Below are positions 50,601-62,587 of a DNA stretch of 64,000 nt, one piece after another. Made by a program: the position numbers and the translations under genes. Within the stretch, counting starts at the first letter, position 1, and each line of letters opens with the position of its first letter. This stretch comes from Miscanthus floridulus (Eukaryota > Streptophyta > Magnoliopsida > Poales > Poaceae), in contig NC_089598.1 in NCBI RefSeq assembly GCF_019320115.1, positions 27,819,491 to 27,883,490 of the forward strand, written 5' to 3'. The notes under the pieces were generated by a model, which saw only the letters and a program-made list of their open reading frames with translations, was not told the DNA's origin and made no database searches.

Positions 50601-51089
50601 CGCGATGTGGCTAGCGTAACTAGGACGGCCCACGGCCAGCACTAGCTGATGGCATGCGCTCGAGGCCAGCGTGGCCCATGTGCCACAGTGCCATAAATGG
50701 CATGGCGACGACGGTCTGGCCTTGTGCGCACAGCGCCTAGGTGGACCAGTGGCGTAGCGCGGTGCAGCGATAGGTGAGAGCGAGATGGTGACACGATGGC
50801 AGTGGCAGCGTCATGATGTGTGGTGGGAGCAGCGCGTGGGGTAGGTGGCCATGGTGCTTGGTTGTATGAGCAGCAGCAATGCGGCAACGGCAGCAGGAGG
50901 TGGGGCAGCACGACGGGATGAGTCGGGCAGCCATTGCTCCGCGCGGCGACAGCCTGAGGCGGTCAGTGGTGCGGCTAGAGCAGCAGTGCGACAGCGGAAT
51001 GGGACATCCGTGTGGTAGCGCAGCTAGGCCAACCGGCCCATGGTGGACAGCCGAGCACGCCAACGCGTACACTAGCAGAATGCCCGATA

Positions 51090-52486
51090 TGGTAGAACCG
51101 CCTAATCTAATGCCTCTCAGGAGTACTTGTCTTGCATTAGACACTGAGTACTCAAAGGAAGATACTAAATTACGTAGTTCTATAGAGCACACCCCAAAGG
51201 AGAACCCAAAAATCCATATTTTTCAATCAGGATCACCAATGAGAGAATAATGCTTACAACATTCTTAAAACATTTCTTACATTACTTTCCATGTAGCATC
51301 AGAGTATAATATTTATTGTTTATAATAGTGGAATATGATCATGATATTAGAGTTATGAATAATTTAATTTAACAGCGGAATATAAACAAGTGAACAGAGT
51401 TATCGCTTAAATAAACATCTATTTATGACATGATGAAACATTGATAAATAAACTATGATAACAGATTATAAAACTTTCATTTATAAAAAAACATTTAGTA
51501 AGAGTTATAAATAAAGACTATGATCGTAGCGTAAAGAAATTCTCTCTGAGCCCACTAGGAGGAATCCACACACAAGAGTCAGCTCTAGCATCTACCTGTC
51601 ACCTGCAACAGGGGAAATAAAACCCCGAGTACTCAATTGTACTCAGCAAGACTTACCCGACAGGAGGAAAGAAAAGACTCCAAGGATATGCAAGGCTATC
51701 TGGCTTGTGGATTTATTATATCTGCAGTAGCATTACTAAACGTGCATCCTTATATTCAATTTTATTAGCAGTCATCATTAGTTCATTAACCAACTATTCT
51801 ATGTAAGCACATGTACTACTTTCAAGCATGTGGTAAGTAATCAGAATCATTTTCCATCTTTCATCTTCCAGTTCTTACTATGTTGCTAGACTGTAGACAA
51901 GTCGTACCGGATCGCCTGGTGATTCGTGAATCAATGTGCATAGCTGAGTACCCCGAAACACACGCCACGCTTGTACCCCAGGCACAAGCAGGACCAACCC
52001 ACCACCCTCTTGTCACAGGGTCTCGGTCCTCGTCCAAACTTGAACTCTAAGCCCCCGCTCCTGAGTCCCGAACTTAGTGCGGTGCTTAGACCTCCACCAT
52101 CTCCGCCTCCAATCAATCGATCTGGAAAGAGCCATAACCCACGACAAGAGAGTAATGAGTCTTCTCGTGCTCATACATAAGTATGTGTTAAGGATAATAA
52201 GTCTGTGACCCGCGTAGAACCTAATGCAACGGTCGGTCCTTAACCGACACAGGCAGAACAAATGCAATTCAAGCCTCGCTCGAATGCCAAACCAAGTCTA
52301 GATCCAAAGTACCATTCCGTCCAGTCTCCAATTATCATTCATATATATATATTCTAGGTGATAATAATATAGTAACAACAATAATATATTTCCTATCTCT
52401 CGTGAGTAACAGGCAATCACTCGATTTCTATCGGAGTCCTGTAGCATAGCAATCTATATGATCCTGTTATGCTAGTAAAACTCATA

Positions 52487-52562
<76 letters not shown>

Positions 52563-55500
52563 TCATTCAACTCCTTAAAACTTAATTTACAAACATAAAT
52601 TAAAGTGCAGAATAATAGGGGTTATGCACCGGGCTTGCCTGGGTAACATATAACCAAAAGTTAGTATTCCATCTTAGTGTCATGATCTCCAAAAGTACCG
52701 TCTCACCAGCAACTCCCGATGACTCCGCGATCCACTATCGTCCCTATTTTGGTATGCAATGCGATGCAGAGATGATGCCGTAGTTGATTAACAAGGCAAC
52801 AACAACTCTTAACACAGAGTACATACTATGAACTAACAAGCTAGCTCTATTGACTAATGTACTAATCTATGTATCAACATCATCGAGAAAGATGTCATTT
52901 TCAAACAAGTGTTTTAGTTATATAATTCCAAGGTGTTTCTTTATTCGAAATAGGGTATCATTATCTATCTAGCAGACTAATTATTCTAGAGCTACCAAAA
53001 ATTACAGTGAACACCTAATAACACTTCTAACCTACTGCGAAATTTTTAAAGCTAACACTATCACCGATTTATCACGAAAATTCCTACAAGTTTATGTCTT
53101 AACAATATTAAGCATGTTAAAATAATTAGAGCAACCCTGGAAACATACAAAACCTATACGAACAAAATACACTATCAGATAGATCATGATTTTAGAAACT
53201 TAACAAAATTGGTCTGGCATTTTTGTGATTTTTCTACACTTTTTGGTGGATTTATGAAGTTTCTGCAAATAAGAAAAAGGAAAATACAATTCCTCCAAAG
53301 ACAGGCTACGCGGCCAGCCCACAGCCACGATGGCCCACATGGACATGTGGCCCAGGCGCACAGCGCGCGCACGTGGCCCGGGCGTGGGCGGCACAAGGCC
53401 GGCCCAAGCAGCGTGCGCAGCCGGCGGCCCAGCAAGCCAACCCACATGCGGTGCAGTAATGGCCGAGGGCGTCCCAGTGCGAGCAGGCCGACCCACGATG
53501 GGAAGCCCAACAACAACAACACCAATTTGCGCCGAGGCCCCTGTACTATCCCCAAATTGACTAAGCCATTACTTGTAAATTTATGAGTCTAGCATTTTTG
53601 TAAAGTGAACACGGTAAAGAGTTCTATTTGTGCTTGAGTCCCTTTTCTACCTTGAAACAGAGCAGTGTAGGGAAGGCAGTGCGTCGGCCGATGGGCGGCT
53701 CGTCGGCGGCGGTGTTGTCGCGGGGGCCACGGTAGCCTCGCATGCGCTCCCGATAGGACGTGGCTCAGCTGGAGGTGGCCTGCGGTGGCGGCTTGGCCGG
53801 GCGCAGTCGGTAGTGGCCCAGCCACACGCACGATGGCCGCGGTAGGCGGTTGCATGACGACGGTGGCGCATTTGGTGGCTCTCGATGACAGAGACGATGG
53901 GGCGGCGTGTGGGGGCATGGGCGGCTCTAGCCGCACTCGTGGGCGGCAATAGCTTGGCTGGGCGCGGCCGGTGGAGCACCCGCCACGCGCGCAGCGGCAG
54001 TGTGCGCCTACGGCGTGGCCTGACGCTGCTCGTCGCAGCTGGACGTCCATGGCGCAGTCAACGATGGGGCGCTACGGGATCGGGTGTGCTCACGCGCGCG
54101 GTGGCCGGGCGATGGCAGCGGTCGCAGGTGCTTGCAGCGAGCCAGCCACGTGCACATCGGCGAGCAGAGGCCGTGGTACATGGCGGTTCTTGGCGTGGAC
54201 GATAGCGGGAGGGGCGGCATGGTCAGCAGCGGCTGCGTGGCGCGCAGCTACAACTAGCCGACAGCCAGGCGATGCGCCCATCCATCCCCGGCAGTCCGTC
54301 GGGGGCACGATAGCCTGTAGTGCGAGGGCACGCGACGCAGGGAGGAAGAGGAGGGGGTGCCGGCACTACACACGGAGGAGCGGGGGAGGTCGCCATAGGA
54401 GGAGGAGCAGGGAGTGGCATGGGACAACACAGGCTCGGCGCGCTCATGAGGGAGGGGCCAATGACGGTGGGTGGGAGACGCGACATGGTGACTTCGGCGC
54501 ATAGAGGTGCTGCGGACAAGCTAGGAGGGTGGGAAGAACAAGAGCGTGAGGGAGAGCGAGGAACCACGTGTGGGATCACCACCAACTTCAAGCACGACGA
54601 GGGGGCAGGGCAGGACGATGCAGTGTGGCCGATAGAGGCATGCCTGTGCACGCATAGGAAAAGGAGTGGACATGGCGTGGGTAGGAGCAGAGCCATGTGC
54701 TCTCTTTCTGATGCCCCTGCGCAGTGGACCTGTTCAAGATGTGGGCTCCGCTGCATTAGCAAAAGCTCTTCTCCACTAGATGACCAAGACCATTAAGACA
54801 GCGGACGCAAGGATAGAGCAGGGCAGGTGCCAACCAGGCTGGGGCGAGGCATGCGACAGTTGCAGCATAATCAGACAACATGGCAAGGACGCGGGCAGCA
54901 GCAGCTCGGTGAGTAGGTGGGATGAACGGCTAAAGAAATGCCACGTCGACTAGGTGGTGGCCGCGAACGCAAGTCGAAAGACGGAAAACGGTGCCATGCA
55001 CGCTATTTAAAGCTTACCAAAAACCACTTAAAACTCGACTAAGGCTCAACCAACTACACGAACCTAAAGTCCACACCACCGGCTACCCAGCGAAGCAATC
55101 GTCCACACTAAAGAGTGACTAAAGAGGGAGAGAGGAGGATGCCAAGGTGAGCTCACCACCGAAATGCCGGTTCACGATCCGAGAGCCAAAGGCATGCTTC
55201 CAATGCATTCCAGCGAAGTTTGGCCAATTTTAGAGTGAGTATCGTAACCCTTAACGCAACTACGACCTGCACCACGTCCTATTATACACCTAAATGCAAC
55301 CGATCGTGCGAAAACATGGATGAAGTGCTTAACCATTTTTGTTGGAAATCAAATGCCAAATTGGCATTATCATTAGGTTTCCATACTTAAATCGTTTAGT
55401 TCTAGAAGCAGAAATTATATTCCACTTCCAATTCTTGAGCTATCAAAAATATCATGGAACAACATCTATTCACCAAATCAATAGTTGCATTTTCATCTAC

Positions 55501-55721
55501 TAAACTTGCACTTCAAATTTTATTTAAGTACCAATTACAAGTTATATTTTATTTTTGTTTATAAAAATTGCTTCTCGTGCCAAACAATTAAAACTACTTT
55601 TCCTATTTTCTTGTTAAGATTTCGTTACCACATTTAAGTAACTGACTCACTATATTGATAGATCTATTTCTCCGGCCATAATCTCAGGGCTTAGCGAGCT
55701 CATAACACCAGGAGTGTTACA
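51090..55721 (-). mobile_element. Inner Tekay-like LTR, 4.6 kb
   Basis: Starts TGGTAGAACCGCC and ends GGAGTGTTACA. Long blocks are shared with the outer LTR: GTCGTACCGGAT, GATTCGTGAATCAATGTGC and GAGTCCCGAACT recur at 48270-48450 and 51900-52080 in the same order. So two diverged members of one LTR family lie in tandem nesting. The 5-bp flanks CGATA and CTCAA do not match, so the boundary is uncertain or the element arose by recombination between two insertions. Confidence 0.55.
52489..52559. repeat. (AT)n microsatellite
   Basis: About 35 uninterrupted AT units inside the inner LTR; likely length-unstable and a possible cruciform. Confidence 0.95.
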
Positions 55722-56109
55722 CTCAACACGGTGGCGTCGTGCCCCCGGTGCTGGTGACCTCGCTGAACTGGGAAAACAGCCCGAGAACATGCCAAGCACT
55801 GATTTTAAAGTGCTCGAGAAACCTAAACCGTTGATCCAATTCCCAAACCACCTTTGCTATACCTTAGAGGGTATATTAGGCTACTAAAACAAGCCAAAAT
55901 ACAATACCACTCCTTAACCCAATCTCACATAATAAATTGCCAAACATAGCAGTGTCTAACTGTCGGCAGACTTGAAATTTTCCAAGTGTTAGAGCTGAAT
56001 TTGATTTCCAATTGCGATCTCTAAACTAGTGGAAATATTAGCTAGCAATATCATTTTTCGACCGTGAGTATTTCATTGTCATATAAAAAGTTTGCACTTC
56101 AAACCTTAT

Positions 56110-58918
56110 TGAAAGCTCTAGTTTAGTTTTGATGAATTGATGGAACCCTAACCGTGTGTTTGGTTTAGGGATCAAGTGGAATGGGTTGGGTCCAACCTAG
56201 TTTTCTAGGTTGGGATGAACCCATCTCGTGTTTGGTTAAGGGGTTGGGATGAACCCAGTTCTGTGTTTGGTTGTGAGGTTCAAGAGGGATGAAATGGATG
56301 CCATTTTGATACCGTTAACAGTACCATTAGTGGGACCCGCCTGTCATCCTCCTTATTTTCTTTTCCCCCTCATCTTCTTCCTCTGCTCGCCCGTCACCTC
56401 CCAGCCCGACATCGCCATGGTCGTCACCTCCCAGCCCCGCCCTCACCCCCTCGGTCGCCGCCTCCCCACCCTGCCCCGCCCCGACCCTTCCCCGCGTAGG
56501 CCTCGGTGGCCATGGAGGCCCTGTCTCCCCGCGCAACCCCGCCCCGCCCCTACGGCCATAGAGGCCCCGCCCCGGTAGCCATGGAGACCCCTCCTCTTCG
56601 CACAGCCTCGCCTCGCCCTGGTGGCCTGGCGGCCCTGCCTCCCCGCGCAGGCCCCGCCGACACCCGCCTCAGCGGCCATGGCGGCCCTGCCTCGTCTAGC
56701 GCCAGCGCCCCAAGCTCGCGTGAGCTCGCCCGCGCAAGCGACATAGCACCGGCTTCCAGAGCCCGACGTCGCTGCTCGCCCACATCCGGAGAAATGGAAC
56801 CACCGGCGCTCGCGACGAAGGGAGGGAGAAGGAGACGGCAAACGACGCCGTTCATCTAGGTCGAGATGGTCTGCCCAATTTGAATGGACCAAGGGAACCC
56901 GCATCTGAGGGAATATTCGGTGCCTGGTCCAACCCAATCCCACCTAGCTCCTCAACCAAACAGCGCACCATCTGGGTCGAACTCGGGATATCCCACTTCA
57001 TCCCGCAATCCAAACAGATACTAAGTGTTAACCTAGTTTATCAAGTGATCATGATATAGGTAGTACATTCCAAGTGATGCAGCAAATGAAGATCATGACA
57101 TGATGACGGTGATGCCATGGTGATGATCAAGTGCTTAGACTTGAAAATGAGAAAGAGAAAAACAAAAGGCTCAAGGCAAAGGTATAAATGATAGGAGCTA
57201 TTTTATTTTGGTGATCGAGACACTTAGTGAGTGTGATCACATTTATGTTTGATAGCCATACTATTAAGAGGAGTGAAAGTCGTCTCGAAATGCGGTTATT
57301 AAAGTGCCACTAGATGCTTTAACTCATTGCATATGCATTTAGGATCTAGTGGAGTGCTAACACCCTTAAAAATGTTTGTGAAAATATGCTAACACATATG
57401 TACAAGGTGATACACTTGGTGGTTGGCACATTTGAGCAAGGGTTAGAAACTTCACCGGTGGAGTGTCCGCCCGTATAGTGCGGACAGTTCGATAGTGCCA
57501 CTGGCACCCTAGACAGAAAAGACAGAGGTCACTATAAATGACCGGACGCTAGTCTCGGTAGGACCGGTGCGTTCGATCAGGTGGAGCATGAAGACGCTGG
57601 CGTCGGTCTCTGACCGGACGCTGGGTCAATTAGTGACCGAATGCCGGAGGGATGCGTCTGGTCCTGCTGATGTGGCAGCGCACAGAAGAGTCACCATGTG
57701 ACCGAACGCTGGGTGAGTCCGGTCGAGCATGATCGAACACGTCCGGTCGTGAAAAGTCGTCTCTGGATGCTTACTAGAAACGACCGGACGCTGGGGCTCA
57801 GCGTTCGGTCACTTTGAGCTACTGTGTTCGGTCATCACTTGACTGTTGAGATCGGGCGATCAACATTTGAAGAGAGGGGACACGTGGCACACATCGCGTG
57901 ACCAGACGCTGAAGTCCAGCGTCCGGTCGATATGATCGGAGCGTTCGGTCACCTCGTGTTGTGCCCAGTGAAGAGGTACAACGGCTCTATTTTATGGGGG
58001 CTTCTATTTAAGCCCTATGGCCGGCTCTAGCTCACCCTCTTGACCATTTACATTGACATAGCAACCTTATGAGCTTAGCCAAAGCCCTTCCACTCATCTC
58101 CATCATTGATTCATCATCTTTGTGAGGTTGTGAGATAATCTAAGTGCATTGCTTGAGTGTTTGCATCTAGAGGCACTTGGTGTTCATGTTTCGCTGCGGA
58201 ATTCGCTTGTTACTCTTGGTGGTTGCCGCCACCTAGACGGCTTAAAGCAGCGAGGATCATCGAGCGAAGGTTGGTGATTGTCTCCGGCTCCGATCGTGGT
58301 GATTGTGAGGGGTTCTTGACCTTTCCCCGGCGGAGAGCCAAAAGGTACTCTAGTAGATTGCTTGTGGCTTGTGTGATCCTCATCTTATGTTGGTTATGCG
58401 GCACCCTATTTAGGGTTTGGCGTGTGATGCCAATTAGCGTGTGAACCTCCAAGTGAGTGAATCGCCACAACGAGGAGTAGCTTGTCGGCAAGCAAGTGAG
58501 CCTCGGTAAAAAATAATTGTGTTCATCATTTAATTTTGAGGTGATTGGTTTTCATTGGTATTTATTCTTGTGATTGATTGGCTCCTTCCTCGACACGGCG
58601 GTATAAACAAATTGCTCACTCTCTTTACATTACCGCAAACTAGTTATCAAGCTCTTTAGTGTAGCTAGTTGTGAGAGCTTGTTAGTTTAGTTAGTGTGGC
58701 TCTTTAGTTAGCCGTTGAGAGCACACTAACTTAGTAGAGTGACATAGCTATTGTGCGGATAGAAACTATATAAACTAGAATTATGGTAGATGGCTTACAA
58801 TTTTAGTAGGCTAGCGCAACACTTGCTTCGTCTCATAATTGTATAACCGGTTTGTTAAGTGTTGTTGTAGAAACTTTTATTAGGCTATTCGCCCCCCTCT
58901 AGCCATTAGGACATTTCA
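56110..58918 (-). mobile_element. Solo LTR, 1.97-kb family, copy 2 (reverse orientation)
   Basis: Plus-strand start TGAAAGCTCTAG and end GCCATTAGGACATTTCA are the reverse of copy 1 at 20488-22455. A perfect target duplication CTTAT is present (56105-56109 and 58919-58923). Minus an 870-bp MITE the length is about 1.94 kb, agreeing with copy 1. Contains the GACCGGACGC/GCGTCCGGTC cluster at 57535-57960. Confidence 0.85.
56152..57021. mobile_element. 870-bp PIF/Harbinger-like MITE nested in the solo LTR
   Basis: Ends CCGTGTGTTTGGTTTAGGG and CCGCAATCCAAACAGATAC form inverted repeats of about 30 bp (both also carry a GGATCAAGTGG / CCACTTCATCC pair). TAA flanks both sides (56149-56151 and 57022-57024), and copy 1 of the LTR has the uninterrupted site. 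The interior, about 56390-56860, is very GC-rich with repeated CGCGCAGGCCCCGCC-like phrases and may be captured DNA. Confidence 0.8.
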
Positions 58919-59150
58919 CTTATTTAAGTATCACATACATATTCTATAGCATTTTTGCTTAATAAAAATTGGTTTTAAACCCTAAGTGATATAACATGAC
59001 TATTGAATTAACTTTCGTTTCGCACTTCCGTTGATCGTTTTGAGTTACGGAAATTGATCTACACTCTTTATTACATGTATTAACACATAAACATGATGCT
59101 CATGACATGTTTTAGTAAATGATTTACAGTGTAACACCGAGGGTGTTACA

Positions 59151-59749
59151 ACAAGTTTCATCACTACTTTTGCTGAGCTATCACCCTGCTTAATGCCTTT
59201 AAAACTTTATTTTCAAAACATTATCATTGAGACGGATCTAAACGGTAAACGTGGGAGTTTGGAATCCACTCGGTCAAAAACCATGTAATTATTGTTTTTA
59301 TAGTTCAATCAAATACAATAAAATAAACTAGATAATGAGTAAGTATTATTAGATTAGTTAAATAATATATTTTTATACTAGTTATTTATAGACATAAATA
59401 TTGTACTATTTGCATAGATTCAGCAAAACTAAACAAATTAACTTGTTCTATATCTAGAATTACATTCTTTGTGATGAGAGAGTACACTGTATAGTAATTT
59501 CACACAAATTATTTTATTTTCACATGAAAAATAAAAAACAGTATTCTGAAGGGGATAAGTAGGTATATATTGACCTTTTAACTAAAGATAATAAAAGTTT
59601 CCAACTACGACTGACAAGAGGTCGGAGATGGCAAAAGGCCCCGTTTGATATGGAAGAAGCCAAATCCCAACCATTCTGTTCAACTTTAACCGAAACTCTT
59701 TGAAATATGGTGTTTGCTTGCATGGATAGGAGGTTAAGAACATATTTTA
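59151..59749. other. No feature recognised
   Basis: AT-rich intergenic sequence after the LTR nest; short open frames only. Confidence 0.4.
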
Positions 59750-60187
59750 GGGCATGTTTAGATCTACTAGTTCTAATAATTAGAAACCAAAATTAGTACA
59801 AGTGGATCTAAATAGACCTACTAATAGACTAACTAACTATTAGATAGAGGGTTTCTAATTATTACATGCCAACCATCTATTAGCAACATATGAGCAAGTT
59901 AAAAGTTAGCGGCTATTAGCTATGTAATTATTAGAGTTTGTTTGGATCCACTAACAGTTAATAGTTAGCTAACTATAGCTCCTAGCTAAAATGAGCTAAC
60001 TAACAGTTAGATGTTATTAGCCGCGTTGGTCTAACTAGTGAGATAGTAGTTTGATAGATATCCAACTAGCAATTAGCTAATTTATTAGATGTACATGTTT
60101 GGATGCAATCTAGCTATTTGTTAGCGGCTAACTATTAGCTCTATGAATATAAACAAATCCTTAATATTAATGGATCTAAACAAGATT
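59750..60187. mobile_element. Tourist-like MITE interrupted by another MITE
   Basis: Ends GGGCATGTTTAGATCTACTA and TAATGGATCTAAACAAGATT are inverted repeats; TTA lies on both sides (59747-59749 and 60188-60190). Removing the inner element leaves about 210 bp. Confidence 0.65.
59934..60160. mobile_element. Inner Tourist-like MITE
   Basis: 227 bp, ends GAGTTTGTTTGGATCC and ATATAAACAAATCC inverted, TTA on both sides (59931-59933 and 60161-60163). Palindrome-rich (TAGTTAGCTAACTA, TAGCTAAAATGAGCTA). Confidence 0.65.
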
Positions 60188-60340
60188 TTATAGATGTCAT
60201 CAACTCATTTGTGGGAGAATAACTCTATATAGTGCATGCAAGATATAGAAAAGCTGCTGAAGAATAAAAAAAGTATAAAAAGTGTTTTTTATTCAAATGA
60301 CTCTTCAAATGAACCATTTCAGAATAGTGAGTTCAAATGA

Positions 60341-60681
60341 TGATTGAAAGTAAAAAAAAACATACAGCCGCCATCTCTATATCTATGTAAGCGTCTTTCC
60401 GCACTATGTTTTATAAAAAAGTACGTAATGGTCGTCAAGTATGTTGTCATAAAGAAGCATATTGAGGCCCTCTCTGGAGTACAGGAATGCAGGAACATAG
60501 GCAATTGCACATGATTGAAAGTAAAAAAACATACAGCCGACATCTCTATATCTATGTAAGCGTCTTTCTGCACTATGTTTTATAAAAAAAAGTACATAAT
60601 GGTCGTCAAGTATGTTGTTATAAAGAAACATATTGAGACCCTCTTTGGAGTACAGGAAAGCAGGAACATAGGAATTGCACA
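60341..60681. repeat. Tandem duplication of a ~171-bp unit
   Basis: TGATTGAAAGTAAAAAAA...GGCAATTGCAC occurs at 60341-60511 and again at 60512-60681 with few substitutions and small indels. The unit holds no known element. Open frames on the minus strand across it simply repeat. Confidence 0.85.
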
Positions 60682-60948
60682 GGAATGCTATTGCAAAATA
60701 GAGGACTAAAAACACATGAATTTGAAAGGAATAATCATTTGTTGGATGGACTGAAGAAAAAACATAGGATTTTTTACCAAGAGGTTTTAGTGGATGCTAA
60801 AGTACCTGTAGTTTTCCTCCTCTATTTTTTCTATAACCAAAGGATACCTGATTTTTAAACTTAGAAAACCGTGAATTATGCTATTAACTACCCAAACAGA
60901 AATAATACTACAAGTTAATTGCTACCTAAACGGACAGATACAAGTAAA

Positions 60949-61086
60949 GGTCCCGTTCAGCTTACCTTATAATCCGCACTATTTAGCTTATTTTTTCAGT
61001 CGGAACAGTGTTTTTCTCTCACAACAATTCAGTCAAAACTGTATTTTCAGCCAATTCAGCCAAGTTTCAGGAAACCGAACGGGGCC
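60949..61086. mobile_element. Short MITE, GTTCGCTT-related family, copy 3
   Basis: 138 bp with ends GGTCCCGTTCAGCTTA and GAAACCGAACGGGGCC. The internal TGTTTTTCTCTCACAACAA resembles the 37671 element. Confidence 0.65.
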
Positions 61087-62167
61087 AAAATGTTCCTAAA
61101 TCCACTGCAATTCGGCATATCCTCCTCGGGCACAATTTAGGACATCGTTTGCTTCTAGTAGATTGTCAAATGCAACAAAACATGGTGATGAATTCCATAA
61201 ACCAGTCAATCCAAGATAGCTCTTACTATTTAGGATCTGTTTAAAGCTCAAGACGGCTTTGGCTGCACCGTACATCGTAACCGAGAAGTCGTTTTTCTCT
61301 CTCATTTCAAAATAAATTAGGAACAGATAAAAATATTATTTTTTGCTTCACTCGCTTCAGCCCATCTACACTTCAATAGCAACAAGTCCAAGTGGTTTAG
61401 ACTTTAGAGCCATACCATAAAGAACCTCAATTGATGAAACTTAGGGCTCATTTGGTAGGAATCCAGATTTTTATAAAAACATTCTAGATCTATATTCTCT
61501 TAAAAAACGTTTCAAATGGTGAATCGTATCACCAAACCATTTGGCTACATAATTAGAATTACTATGAAACCATGTTTTCACCAACTCACATTTATAGGTA
61601 GAAAAGTAAGAATCATTTGAAACCATTTCGAGCAGTAAGAATGATTTGAAACCGTTTCGAGCAGAAACATTTCACCTGCGTGTTGGTTTGTGTACGGTTT
61701 CCGCTAATTCTCGAAGAAACCGGAACCGATTATATGTGTGCCGAATGAACGCACCATTAGAAGTGACATGCTGTTACCTGTGGTCTTTAACCGTGCTGTG
61801 GGTGTGCGTCCGCGATCATGAGTGCTTGCCTAGGACACAGGCGACCGACATGTGGGGGCAAATGTTTACTATACCCCACGCGTCAGCGCTGCATGATTGA
61901 GCCCAACACGAAACGTGATCACGTGATGTTTATCAGGATTCTGCAGGAAATGTCTTGCTTTCCCCTCTCTATCTCTGGCTTTTGCCTCCTTTTGTCTCAT
62001 GCCCTTTAGATTTATCCGTTCATTCTCCTCTTTTACCCCTGCTTAAAACAAGGATCATCCTCCAAAACCAAAACCCTCCGAGCAAACCGGGCGCAGACAC
62101 CACTGCACCGAATGCTGCGACAGTAGACAAGAGCATCGGATCGGCAGGCAGCAGGCTGGAGATTCTG
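61087..62167. other. Intergenic, ending in a possible gene 5' region
   Basis: 61440-61640 looks like a decayed MITE half (GGCTCATTTGGTAGGAATCC). 61960-62167 is pyrimidine-rich (CTCCTCTTTTACCCC), then more GC-rich, resembling a grass 5' UTR. No protein is recognised. Confidence 0.3.
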
Positions 62168-62467
62168 TGATGAAGGCCGAATTTTTTATTTTTCAGCTCT
62201 TTTTTTTTCAAAAATATGACAAATAGATTTCTGGTGGTTTGATTTTCGTTTATGGACTCTGATCTCGGCACCGTGGCTTTTAACGCCGAGGAGACACGTC
62301 TCGACGCCATGAGGTCTTGGCGAGACGTCAGACATGACGGTGACCTGACGTCGACATGGATAAGACCTCGGCGTCGTAGATCTTAGCGCCGAGGTATTAC
62401 CCTATAGATTTTAGCGTTTAAAATGAAACAAGTATAATGGTTCCGAGGAACATACAATAACACCATT

Positions 62468-62528
62468 GTGGTTCAGTTGGTTAGGACGCGCGCGATTTAG
62501 CTCAAAGACCTAGATTTGAATCCAGCAC
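62468..62528 (+). repeat. tRNA-like sequence at the inner end of the left MULE arm
   Basis: Contains TGGTTCAGTTGG, like a tRNA A box, and 30-odd bases later GATTTGAATCC, like a B box. Its inverted counterpart lies at 63431-63493. Not a complete cloverleaf that I can fold. Confidence 0.45.
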
Positions 62529-62587
62529 TAAATCTTTTTTGCTACATTTTTATAAGCAATACAGCAGGAAAAATTATTTCCAGTAAC

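Larger units (their letters stand above)
47619..59150 (-). mobile_element. Outer solo LTR (Tekay/Del-like), split by nested elements
   Basis: Left end TGTGACAGAACC and right end GGGTGTTACA are TG..CA LTR termini like those of the 23147 element. The exact 5-bp duplication ACAAG flanks it (47614-47618 and 59151-59155). After removing the two nested insertions about 4.1 kb remain, with no gag or pol, so it is best read as a solo LTR in minus orientation. Open frames inside are GC-driven and match no protein. Confidence 0.7.

Noticed and set aside
53184..54796. Several long overlapping open frames as proteins
   Set aside because: Open on both strands and in several frames at once because of GC content; inside an LTR; no recognisable motif.
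56443..56943. 166-codon frame as a gene
   Set aside because: GC-driven frame across a MITE, running into its terminal repeat; overlapping frame equally open on the other strand.
62468..62540. Functional tRNA gene
   Set aside because: No convincing acceptor stem or anticodon arm; it is mirrored in the other MULE arm.
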